Assembly (NCBI GenBank): GCA_017965445.1
Contig: JAGCPZ010000074.1
Span: 1 to 39,631 of the forward strand
Length of the DNA: 39,631 nucleotides
From: Fibrobacter sp.
Lineage (GTDB): Bacteria > Fibrobacterota > Fibrobacteria > Fibrobacterales > Fibrobacteraceae
Direction: 5' to 3'
Part shown: positions 7,284 through 14,343 of the stretch, piece after piece
How the letters are laid out: each line of letters begins with the position of its first letter
How positions within the stretch are numbered: the first letter of the stretch is position 1
The notes under the pieces: model-generated
The model's input: only the letters and a program-made list of their open reading frames with translations
What the model was told of the DNA's origin: nothing
The model's database searches: none
Made by a program: the position numbers and the translations under genes

Positions 7284-7324
7284 TAGGTCAAAAAGAATTT
7301 AACAATCAAAAAAAGGAAACACCA

Positions 7325-7480
7325 ATGAAAAAAGAATACAAGGCCCCAGAAATGGACGTTATCGAAATGGAATATAAGCCGGATTGCCTTCTGTGCGAAA
7401 GTGGTTGCGATGATGTGCCCGTGAATAACAGCGATCCCTTCAATCCAAATCTTCCGTCAACTACCGGCCCACTTGGCTAA
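7325..7480 (+). CDS. 51-residue Cys-containing peptide
   Basis: This short reading frame begins ATG at 7325 behind a strong ribosome site (AAAGGAAA about 5-12 bases upstream) and ends at TAA 7480, followed by a strong terminator. The product starts MKKEYKAPEMDVIEMEYKPD, then has LLCESGC and an acidic, Pro/Asn-rich end finishing in GPLG. Three cysteines (residues 21, 24, 28) are spaced C-x2-C-x3-C. There is no signal peptide. The 'MKKxYxxPxxxVxE' opening resembles short peptides I recall from Bacteroidota and Fibrobacter genomes, which are suspected to be exported or modified. Function is unknown; it could be a peptide precursor or a metal-binding microprotein. Confidence 0.75.
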   Translation: MKKEYKAPEMDVIEMEYKPDCLLCESGCDDVPVNNSDPFNPNLPSTTGPLG

Positions 7481-7507
7481 TCTTTAACTGAATCATCTAT
7501 TGCGACT

Positions 7508-7651
7508 AAAAAAGACCCGGTGCGTCCGCGCCGGGCCTTTTTCATAGGAGGGATTGAAGAAGCCTTCCTGGTGGTTCTGTGTCTCGACTGGAGAACCGTG
7601 CGGAAGCCGGAGGTGACTTACTTCGCGTGTTGTGACCACTAGGAAGGCTCA
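7508..7651 (-). ncRNA. Candidate structured small RNA with anti-Shine-Dalgarno-like loop
   Basis: Read on the minus strand, a TATATT box (7663-7658) would start transcription near 7651. The RNA then opens with a 14-bp stem (7649-7636 with 7574-7561, one G-U pair) enclosing two hairpins: a 9-bp stem with one bulge (7629-7621 with 7606-7597) and a 6-bp stem (7597-7592 with 7578-7573). Stem ends compete for a few junction bases. The first hairpin's 14-base loop shows UCACCUCC (7616-7609), identical to the anti-Shine-Dalgarno tail of 16S rRNA. A linker with CCCUCCU (7552-7546) follows, then a GC-rich hairpin (7535-7516) and T6 (7513-7508). Promoter, fold and terminator together support an RNA gene. 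No matching known RNA family was recognised, and the -35 is weak. Confidence 0.5.
7516..7542. terminator. Bidirectional Rho-independent terminator
   Basis: An 8-bp stem (7516-7523 with 7528-7535, loop GTCC, one T-G pair) is followed by five T residues at 7538-7542 on the plus strand. It is preceded by six A residues at 7508-7513, which form a T-run on the minus strand. It can end the small peptide transcript from the left and the candidate small RNA from the right. Confidence 0.85.
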
Positions 7652-7713
7652 AGTATTAATATACGTCATAATTCGGAATGTGGAACGATAAACCTTAAAA
7701 TCATTGGTCTAGG

Positions 7714-7750
7714 TTGGAATGTTTCATTTTAGTTTACTATTTTCTAATGG
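7714..7750 (+). promoter_or_regulatory. Candidate leaderless promoter of the M16-like gene
   Basis: TTGGAA at 7714-7719, an 18-base spacer and TATTTT at 7738-7743 form a plausible sigma-70-type promoter. The start codon at 7751 follows after exactly 7 bases, with no ribosome site. The segment between the small RNA region and this promoter shows nothing else. Confidence 0.5.
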
Positions 7751-9268
7751 ATGAAAACGAAATATGTGATTTCTGCCGCCTTCTGTGCGGCCTTGGTGGT
7801 TTTGACATCGTGTTCGATGATGCCGAAAAAGTCGTCCCATGTCAAGCATACACCGGACTTTTTCCCTGCCGAGGCGGAAAGTTCCAGTTCGCTGGTAGAG
7901 ACTGCCGCCTTGCCGGAACATTACAGCAAGATTGAATTCCCGGAATACAAGTACGTGGCGCCGTATCCGAAGGATTTCCGTGTGCAGATTGCGGACGGGA
8001 TTACCGGCTACATTGTGAGCGACACGACGCTTCCGCTTGTGGATTTTTCCGTCTATTTCGAAGAGAGCAACTTGCCTTTGGTGCTCAAGGACGAGGCGGC
8101 CTTTGAAATGGTCGGTTCCATGATTCGTCGTGGCGGCGGCGGCGGGATTACGGCTCATGCGCTTGAAGATTCGCTGGAATTCGTGAGTTCGTCAATTTCG
8201 ACGAGCGTGGGCACGTATCTTTCGGCGTTCGACATCAACTGCCTTTCGATGTACTTCCCGGAGATGCTCGAACTGGCACGGAAGGTGCTTACGGATCCGT
8301 CGTTCGACAAGACTCAGCTCGAAATCGTGAAGGCGAACTTCGTGACGTCTTACGAACGCCGTCACGAGACGCCGGCCAAGGTGCTTTCGGCGCTCAAGTC
8401 GAAGGTGAATTATGCGCCGAACCCGAGGCTTTGGAATGCGAACGCGACAGAGTATAAGGCGGTGACTGCCGCCGACGTAAAGCGCCTCGCGAAGGGCGTG
8501 TTCTCGTCGAAACGTATCGTTTTTGCGCTTGCGGGTAATGTGAACCGCGATTCTGCCGTGACGATGCTCAAGAATTTCTTCGCGGGCTGGAAGGTCGAGC
8601 CTTCGGAGGATGGAAAGTCTGCGCCGGTTCCGCTCTCGTTTGCCCGCAAGCCCGGCGTGTATGTGGTCGATAAGGATATCACGCAGGCGAACATCACCAT
8701 GAACCAGCCGTTCGTCAAGCGCCCGCACCCCGATTACTACCCGACTGCGGTTGCCAGTTTCATCTTGGGCGGCGGTAGCTTCAGTTCCAGGCTCATGAAC
8801 CGCGTCCGTAGCGACGAGGGCCTTGCGTATAGCGTGTATAGCACGGTCGGCAACGACTACCGCGATACGGCGATGACGACGATTGCCCTCCAGACCAAAG
8901 TCGAGACGGTCGGTTTTGCCATGAAGCTCATTTTCGAGGAAGTGGAAAAGCTTGCGAAAGACGGGCCTACGGCGGAGGAACTGTCGCAGGCGAAAAAGTC
9001 CCTGGTCGAGAGTTTGCCTAGCCTGTTCGATTCTCCGTCCTCGACGGCGACTATCTTTGCGAAGGGCGAACTTTTGGGCAAGTCGGACAACCATTACCTG
9101 GATTATGTGACGCAAATCAATGCGGTGACGGCGGAACAGGTCAAGGCGATGATAGCTAAGTATTTTGATAAGGACAAGATGACGATTTCGATTGTCGGCC
9201 CTGTCTCCATGTTCGATTCCTTGAAACCGTTTACCGTGATTCCTTTGGACAGCCTGGAGTTCAGGTAA
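7751..9268 (+). CDS. M16-fold peptidase-like lipoprotein lacking the zinc motif
   Basis: This 505-residue protein has a lipoprotein signal peptide ending VLTSC (lipid-modified Cys21). It has the two-domain M16 (pitrilysin/insulinase) layout. The N-terminal domain should carry HxxEH, but the equivalent stretch reads FEMVGSMIRRGGG (about 118-130), so zinc-dependent proteolysis is unlikely. The C-terminal M16 domain is well preserved, with ILGGGSFSSRLMNRVRSDEG and LAYSVYS (about 336-362). It resembles the non-catalytic partner subunits of M16 heterodimers, which pair with an active subunit; none is adjacent. The location is probably the periplasmic face of the outer membrane. The ATG at 7751 is chosen for the signal peptide and its position 7 bases after a TATTTT box. 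Confidence 0.75.
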   Translation: MKTKYVISAAFCAALVVLTSCSMMPKKSSHVKHTPDFFPAEAESSSSLVETAALPEHYSKIEFPEYKYVAPYPKDFRVQIADGITGYIVSDTTLPLVDFSVYFEESNLPLVLKDEAAFEMVGSMIRRGGGGGITAHALEDSLEFVSSSISTSVGTYLSAFDINCLSMYFPEMLELARKVLTDPSFDKTQLEIVKANFVTSYERRHETPAKVLSALKSKVNYAPNPRLWNANATEYKAVTAADVKRLAKGVFSSKRIVFALAGNVNRDSAVTMLKNFFAGWKVEPSEDGKSAPVPLSFARKPGVYVVDKDITQANITMNQPFVKRPHPDYYPTAVASFILGGGSFSSRLMNRVRSDEGLAYSVYSTVGNDYRDTAMTTIALQTKVETVGFAMKLIFEEVEKLAKDGPTAEELSQAKKSLVESLPSLFDSPSSTATIFAKGELLGKSDNHYLDYVTQINAVTAEQVKAMIAKYFDKDKMTISIVGPVSMFDSLKPFTVIPLDSLEFR

Positions 9269-9295
9269 CCCTAAGCCAAAAAGGAGGTATGCCTT

Positions 9296-10537
9296 ATGCG
9301 ATGCGAGATTATACGTTCGTCTTTTTTGAGCGTGTGCCTTGCCGTTGTGCTCGCACTGGGTTCTTCCCTGTCTTATGCCACTACGAGTGTCCCTGCGTCG
9401 GAAGTGACCCGCAAGCAGCTCTTGATGAAGGTGAAAAACAAGGCCGATGACATGCGTGCGTTCTGTTCGGGCATGAACAAGTGTCTCGATATCAAGTACG
9501 AGGCCTGCACGGGCGAGGAACTCAAGCTGTGGCCGAAGGTCGATTACAACGAGGAATTTTGCGCTCCTTACAAGGAAATCGTGAAGCGCGGGTTCCCGAC
9601 GGATTTCAAGGCGCCCATGATGGTGGATGTGTTCTTGCGTCTCGGGCGCCAGTACAGGGCGGTTTACGAAAACGAGGGGACAATTCCGCTCGAAGTGAAC
9701 GAGATTACGTACTTGTTCGACAATATGCCTTTTACGGCGGACCTCGTCAACGCCTACCTGGAAACGGACTATACGTTGCAGTACACCTCCCGCGACCGCC
9801 GCTATTTCTCCGGCGGCAACGGTCATGGCCTTTCGGGCGATTTTTACTGGGCGCTGCAGGATAGTGCCGGTGCAAAGCCTGCGCTGCGCAATATGTTCTT
9901 TGGCTATGGCTATGCGCAGATTCTGAAGTGGTCGTTGAAGGGGACTGCGATTGCCTACTTGGACATGGATTTGGTTGCTCCGCGGACGCTGAAGTACAAA
10001 CTCAAGGCGATTGTGTTCCCGTCCAATTCCGTGCTGAATTCCATTATGCAGTTGCGCGTGTTCAAGAGCGTTGTCAATTCTAAAATCGACGGCATCGTGG
10101 GCGATATCAAGAAAGCGTCGAACATGTACTTTGGCGGTAACAAGAAGCCTATCACGAAGGACAAGCGGCTGCACACTCCGGAAAATGAACGGCACCTTGC
10201 GGAATTTAACGGTGTGGTTGCTGGCGGCCCGTGGAACCTTGGTGATGCCATACGTGCCGAACGCAAACTGTTGGAGCTGAACAAGCCTCCTAGAAGAGTG
10301 AGCTCTCCTGAACCCAAGCAGCATGTGGTCATCGTCGATTCTACGGCGAAAATGGATTCTGCAGGTTTTGTAGATGCTGTGGTTGTTCCTGTCTCTGAAC
10401 CGGTTTCTGCAAGAACTGCTGCTGGAACGGTTGCGGATTCTGTACAAACTCAAGACTCCGCAACGCCTATGCCGCCCGTTGATACTGCCGATTTCAAGGC
10501 AAATATTACTATAAAAAAGGATTCAAATAATGAGTGA
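9296..10537 (+). CDS. Secreted protein of unknown function
   Basis: This 413-residue protein has an N-terminal signal peptide (hydrophobic SVCLAVVLALGSSLSYA, cleavage near residues 28-29). The start is fixed by a perfect AAGGAGG at 9281-9287, 8 bases before the ATG. Cysteines near the mature N-terminus (FCSGMNKCLDIKYEAC, later EEFC) suggest disulphides. The C-terminal 80 residues are a low-complexity Ser/Thr/Val/Ala/Asp-rich segment ending in Lys/Asn. I recognise no domain. It lies 27 bases after the M16-like gene and overlaps the trmH-like gene by 8 bases (10530-10537), so it is probably co-transcribed with both. Confidence 0.65.
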   Translation: MRCEIIRSSFLSVCLAVVLALGSSLSYATTSVPASEVTRKQLLMKVKNKADDMRAFCSGMNKCLDIKYEACTGEELKLWPKVDYNEEFCAPYKEIVKRGFPTDFKAPMMVDVFLRLGRQYRAVYENEGTIPLEVNEITYLFDNMPFTADLVNAYLETDYTLQYTSRDRRYFSGGNGHGLSGDFYWALQDSAGAKPALRNMFFGYGYAQILKWSLKGTAIAYLDMDLVAPRTLKYKLKAIVFPSNSVLNSIMQLRVFKSVVNSKIDGIVGDIKKASNMYFGGNKKPITKDKRLHTPENERHLAEFNGVVAGGPWNLGDAIRAERKLLELNKPPRRVSSPEPKQHVVIVDSTAKMDSAGFVDAVVVPVSEPVSARTAAGTVADSVQTQDSATPMPPVDTADFKANITIKKDSNNE

Positions 10538-11186
10538 ACCGAGGGATTTGGAATCACTGCTTGCGCGCGTTACGGATAGACGCCGCGAGTTGCTTACTTC
10601 TGTAGTTAACCGCCGCACGCGTCATTTTTGCATGGTGCTTGAAGACCTGTTTGACCCGCACAACATTTCTGCGGTCATCCGCACGGCGGAAGTTTTCGGG
10701 CTTCAGGATGTCCATGTAATTGAAGAAGACAACGCCTACAGTGTGAACAAGTCCATTCTAAAAGGTTCGTACAAGTGGATGAGCATTTATCTGTACAAGA
10801 AGCGCATGCTTTGTATGGAAAAGCTCCGCGAAAAGGGCTACAAGATTGCTGTGGCGAGCACGAACACCACCAACTCCGTTCTGGACCTTGATTTGAGCCA
10901 GCCGATGGCGTTTTATCTGGGCAGCGAGTTCCACGGGAATCACCCGGATACGCTCGCGCATGCCGATTACGAATTCAAGCTGCCGCAGTACGGCATTACC
11001 GAATCCATGAACGTGTCTGTCGCCGGGGGCGTCCTGATGACTTATCTTGACGTGTTCATGCAGAAAGAGGGGCGTGAGAAGTTTGCGCTCCCGCAGGCCG
11101 AAAGGGATGCCCTCTTGCTCGACTGGCTCGACCGCCATGTAAACGGCATCGAGACCAACAGCCCCATTACCCGCATCGGGGAGTAG
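10530..11186 (+). CDS. trmH: TrmH/SpoU-type tRNA 2'-O-methyltransferase
   Basis: This 218-residue protein has the three SpoU (SPOUT) motifs: DPHNISAVIRTAEVFG (about 42-57, with the conserved Asn45 and Arg51), FYLGSEFHG (about 128-136), and ITESMNVSVAGGVLM (about 156-170). These motifs form the trefoil-knot SAM site. The family transfers methyl from S-adenosylmethionine to the 2'-OH of a tRNA ribose, classically G18. The C-terminal extension after the knot, common in TrmH of the G18 type, supports that substrate, but a related SpoU target cannot be excluded. Translation is coupled to the upstream gene through an 8-base overlap. Confidence 0.85.
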   Translation: MSEPRDLESLLARVTDRRRELLTSVVNRRTRHFCMVLEDLFDPHNISAVIRTAEVFGLQDVHVIEEDNAYSVNKSILKGSYKWMSIYLYKKRMLCMEKLREKGYKIAVASTNTTNSVLDLDLSQPMAFYLGSEFHGNHPDTLAHADYEFKLPQYGITESMNVSVAGGVLMTYLDVFMQKEGREKFALPQAERDALLLDWLDRHVNGIETNSPITRIGE

Positions 11187-11189
11187 TTT

Positions 11190-11266
11190 AGACGAGAGTG
11201 TATAGACGAGAGATGAGAGGCGAAAAGGGTCTCAAAACAGCCGCTAAAAAGCCTAGTAACTAGTAA
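11190..11266 (+). repeat. Short intergenic repeats (AGACGAGAG and CTAGTAA)
   Basis: AGACGAGAG occurs at 11190-11198 and 11204-11212, followed by a truncated ATGAGAG at 11213-11219. CTAGTAACTAGTAA at 11253-11266 is a two-unit remnant of the heptamer array at 4215-4284. The stretch lies between trmH and the MCE gene, and the MCE promoter probably lies just after it (TTGAAC at 11276-11281, TAGATT at 11297-11302). Confidence 0.6.
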
Positions 11267-11312
11267 AATCGAACTTTGAACGAAGATAAAATATGCTAGA
11301 TTAGCTAGTGCA

Positions 11313-12233
11313 ATGAAAAAGAATACTGCTCTATACTTTTCTGTAGGTCTTGTCGTTCTTTTAGCCATTTTCATCTTGATATTTGGCATGTTCTTTCTGA
11401 ACGAAAAGGATCTGCGCGAAACCTTTGACGTTTATCATTTGCGATTTACGCAGGTGAGTACACTAGTTCTGGATGACCCGGTCAAAATCAATGGCGTAAA
11501 GCTTGGCCGCGTGGAATCCATCGAACTTTCGGGCCATCGTGTCGTGGTGACGATTAGGCTCAAGTCGGATGTGAAAATCCCGAAGGATTCCGAAATCCGC
11601 GTGCAGAACATCGGTATCATGGGCGAACGCCAAATCGGCATGATTCTCGGTGATTCGAACGAGTATTTTGTGCCTGGCGATACGATTACGGGCCAGTTCG
11701 ATGCCGGCATTGCCGAGGCGCTCGGGCTTGCAGGCGAAGTTTGCGACTCGACGAAGGTCCTGCTGGAAGCTGTCAAGACTGCTTTGAACGGGACTATCGC
11801 CAATCCGGAATTCCAGGACCGCTTCAGGACGCTCCTCGTGAAGGCGGAAGGTCTTGAAGACCGTTTGACGAATCTTGTGGTAACGACCGATCCTCAACTC
11901 AAGAAGAGCCTTGCGAACCTGAACAAGGTGACGGTCAAGGTGAACGAGCTTGTCGATGGCGTCAAGGAACCGATCGACGGCCTCTTTGCGGGGACCGACA
12001 AAGTTATGGGGAACGCGAACCAGCTGATTTCGGAACTGGAGGGCGTGACCAAGCATTTGGATGGGCTGATTGCGAAGGTGCAAGCCAAGATGGACTCCAA
12101 GGACAATACCGTGGGCATCTTGCTGAACGACAGAACGTTGCATGACGATCTTGTCAAAACGGTACATTCGGCTGACAGCCTGTTCAGAATCATCCTACAG
12201 GATGGCCTTGATATTAACGTAGATTTCTTCTAA
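11313..12233 (+). CDS. MCE/MlaD domain protein
   Basis: This 306-residue protein has one N-terminal membrane helix (about 8-30), then an MCE domain at about 35-115. The MCE domain shows the typical DDPVKINGVKLGRVESIEL and IPKDSEIRVQNIGIMGERQIGMILG segments. A long helical tail (about 125-295) follows. MCE proteins form rings or tubes that carry lipids between inner and outer membrane, together with an MlaE-type permease and MlaF-type ATPase, neither of which is in this window. No ribosome site precedes the ATG at 11313. HPr follows 11 bases after the stop, so a shared transcript is likely. Confidence 0.82.
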   Translation: MKKNTALYFSVGLVVLLAIFILIFGMFFLNEKDLRETFDVYHLRFTQVSTLVLDDPVKINGVKLGRVESIELSGHRVVVTIRLKSDVKIPKDSEIRVQNIGIMGERQIGMILGDSNEYFVPGDTITGQFDAGIAEALGLAGEVCDSTKVLLEAVKTALNGTIANPEFQDRFRTLLVKAEGLEDRLTNLVVTTDPQLKKSLANLNKVTVKVNELVDGVKEPIDGLFAGTDKVMGNANQLISELEGVTKHLDGLIAKVQAKMDSKDNTVGILLNDRTLHDDLVKTVHSADSLFRIILQDGLDINVDFF

Positions 12234-12244
12234 GGGATGGATTG

Positions 12245-12517
12245 ATGATTACTAAGATATTTACTGTTTCCAACAAACTGGGCATTCACGCTCGTCCGGC
12301 CGGTATGATTGTTGATATTACGGGTCAGGCAAGAAGTGATGTATCCATTGTGTTTGATGGTTCGAGGGCCAATGCGAAAAGCATCCTTAACGTGATGATG
12401 CTTGCTATCCCGGCGGGTTCCGAAGTCAAGTTCGAAATCGACGGCGAAGATGAGGAAATCGTCGTCCAGCAGTTGGAAAAGCTTTTTGATGACCACTTCA
12501 ACGAAGAACCCTGCTGA
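12245..12517 (+). CDS. ptsH: HPr phosphocarrier protein
   Basis: This 90-residue protein has the HPr signature NKLGIHARPAGMIV, placing the phospho-accepting histidine exactly at His15. The regulatory-site motif AKSILNVMML places Ser46 exactly where HPr kinase acts in other bacteria. HPr takes phosphate from enzyme I. I chose ATG 12245, since it gives canonical numbering and has AAGGGAT upstream; a TTG one codon earlier is possible. The enzyme I gene overlaps its 3' end. No EII component is nearby, so the pair may have a regulatory rather than sugar-uptake role. Both phosphorylation sites being intact is seen directly; the role is inferred. Confidence 0.92.
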   Translation: MITKIFTVSNKLGIHARPAGMIVDITGQARSDVSIVFDGSRANAKSILNVMMLAIPAGSEVKFEIDGEDEEIVVQQLEKLFDDHFNEEPC

Positions 12518-14327
12518 ATATGCGAAGAAGTCTGCTGACGGGGCGTCTCGGAAATCTCCGAGGACGGTACTTGTTGGTGTTCCTTCGTCTCCTGGTTTTG
12601 CCATGGGAACGGTGTTCCCTATTGCAAACCGCGAGTTTTCTGTAGTCGAGGAGACTCTCCCGGAGAGCAGGCTCGCTGCTGAAGAGCAGATGTTCTTGAA
12701 GGCCGTCACCAAGACGGCGAAAGAAATCGCCCAGATAAAGGAAATTTCGGAGAGCAGGGCAGGCGTCAAGGACAGCCTGATTTTTGCGACCCACCTGATG
12801 ATCTTGCAGGATCCGGGACTCGTCAATGGAGTTCTCGACAAGATCAAGAAAAAACGTAAGAATGCGAAGTGGGCGGTCCATGTGGTTTTTGGCGCCTACA
12901 TCGAAAAGTTCGAGAAAATCAATTCCCCTGCCATGCGTGACAAGGCGGCGGACCTGAGGGACTTGTACAACCGCCTGATGTCGGCCATGGATGACTCCGG
13001 ACCGGTATTGGAGGACGTGGCTGACGAAAAAGGCATTGTCCTTGTTGCGCATGAGTTTGTTCCTAGTTTTTTGATGACGCTCAAGCCTGGACAGGTGAAC
13101 GCCATCGTGATGGATACGGGTGGCCGTACAAGCCATGTCGCCATTTTGGCGAAGGCGCTGCAGATTCCTGCGGTGGCTGGTCTTCGCAATGTCGCCGCCC
13201 TTGTGAAGAACGGCGATACGATTATTGTCGATGGTTCGCACGGCAAGGTCATCATCAATCCGAATGACGACGATGTCCGCAAGTTCCGTGAACGTCAGGA
13301 AGTTTTCGAGCGCCAACGCCGTGAACTTTTTACGATGCGCCAGCTGGAGCCGATGACGCGCGATGGCAAGTACATTGTGCTGCACGCGAACATCGAACTT
13401 CCGAATGAGGCGGACAAGGTGAAGGATTTTGGCGCGACGGGTATCGGCCTTTACCGTTCGGAATTTTTGTTCCTCAAGAAAGATGCTCCGACGCAGTCGG
13501 AACAGGAAAGTGCCTATAGGCATATCCTTGAAACGATGGCTCCTTACCCGGTGGTCATCCGTACGCTCGATGCGGGCGGGGACAAGCTCGTCAGCGGCAT
13601 ATCGGCGGTGAACGAATCCAACCCGTTCATGGGGTGGCGCTCCATCCGCGTGTGCCTGGACCGCGAAGACGTTTTCATTACGCAGCTTCGCGCACTTTTG
13701 CTTGCCAATACGCAGGGGAACTTGCGTATCTTGCTTCCGATGATTTCGAGCATGAGCGAATTGCGCCGCGCGAAGGCGTGTATTGCCAAAGCGCGCAAAC
13801 AGCTCGAAGACGAGGGACACAAGCCAGCCGTGGTGAAGGTGGGCGCGATGATTGAAGTGCCTGCGGCCGTGATGATTGTGGATAAACTTGCTAAGGAAGT
13901 GGACTTCTTTAGCCTTGGGACGAACGACTTGATTCAGTTTACGTTGGCTGTCGATCGCACGAACGAACTGATTACGGATATGTTCCAGCCGCACCACCCG
14001 TCTGTGCTCAGCATGATTTACCAGACCGTGGTTGCTGCGCACCGCGAAGGAATCCCTGTGGCGGTTTGCGGTGAAATGAGCGCAGACCCGATGAGCGTGC
14101 TCTTGCTGGTGGGGCTCGGTGTCGATGAACTGTCCATGACGCCGTGGAGCGTCATGACGACGAAGAAGATTATACGTTCTATTAACTTTGAAGATGTCCG
14201 TGATACGGCTTTGACTGTTTTGCAAATGGACGATGCAGAAACTGTAAATGCATTTTTATATAAAAAATATGCGCAAACGATTACGGAATTAGGTATATCT
14301 AGTTTTGTGGGGCAAGTTGAAAAATAA
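12489..14327 (+). CDS. ptsI: PTS enzyme I (PEP-protein phosphotransferase)
   Basis: This protein of about 612 residues moves phosphate from phosphoenolpyruvate to HPr. The swivelling phosphohistidine motif GGRTSHVAIL (His216) and the PEP-utiliser C-terminal motifs RTLDAGGDK, FSLGTNDLIQFTLAVDR and the active-site Cys in VAVCGEMSADP are all intact. I chose ATG 12489, which overlaps ptsH by 29 bases and has GGAAAAG upstream. The frame is open further upstream to 12402, but that part is Ser/Lys-rich shadow of ptsH. Even with this start, about 25 extra residues precede the usual enzyme I beginning (VLVGVPSSPGFAMG). The true start is therefore the least certain point. Confidence 0.9.
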   Translation: MTTSTKNPAEYAKKSADGASRKSPRTVLVGVPSSPGFAMGTVFPIANREFSVVEETLPESRLAAEEQMFLKAVTKTAKEIAQIKEISESRAGVKDSLIFATHLMILQDPGLVNGVLDKIKKKRKNAKWAVHVVFGAYIEKFEKINSPAMRDKAADLRDLYNRLMSAMDDSGPVLEDVADEKGIVLVAHEFVPSFLMTLKPGQVNAIVMDTGGRTSHVAILAKALQIPAVAGLRNVAALVKNGDTIIVDGSHGKVIINPNDDDVRKFRERQEVFERQRRELFTMRQLEPMTRDGKYIVLHANIELPNEADKVKDFGATGIGLYRSEFLFLKKDAPTQSEQESAYRHILETMAPYPVVIRTLDAGGDKLVSGISAVNESNPFMGWRSIRVCLDREDVFITQLRALLLANTQGNLRILLPMISSMSELRRAKACIAKARKQLEDEGHKPAVVKVGAMIEVPAAVMIVDKLAKEVDFFSLGTNDLIQFTLAVDRTNELITDMFQPHHPSVLSMIYQTVVAAHREGIPVAVCGEMSADPMSVLLLVGLGVDELSMTPWSVMTTKKIIRSINFEDVRDTALTVLQMDDAETVNAFLYKKYAQTITELGISSFVGQVEK

Positions 14328-14343
14328 ATCTACTGGAATATAG

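Noticed and set aside
7554..7616. 20-codon TTG frame with two adjacent Trp codons, like an attenuator leader peptide
   Set aside because: AGGAGGG is only about 2 bases from the TTG, and the downstream gene is not a Trp gene; minus-strand RNA explains the region better.
7597..7648. CCACTnGGAAGGC resembling part of a cobalamin riboswitch
   Set aside because: The B12 box and other conserved segments are missing and the element is too short.
8192..10453. Long minus-strand open frame (753 codons) opposite the M16 and secreted-protein genes
   Set aside because: It is Arg/His-rich shadow coding over two well-supported plus-strand genes; it has no recognisable domain.
12402..12488. Earlier start for enzyme I giving 29 more residues
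   Set aside because: The added part is Ser/Lys/Arg-rich frame-shifted shadow of ptsH; ATG 12489 is closer to the family start.
12498..14225. Minus-strand open frame of 575 codons opposite ptsI
   Set aside because: Arg/His-rich antisense translation of a highly conserved gene; no domain or ribosome site.
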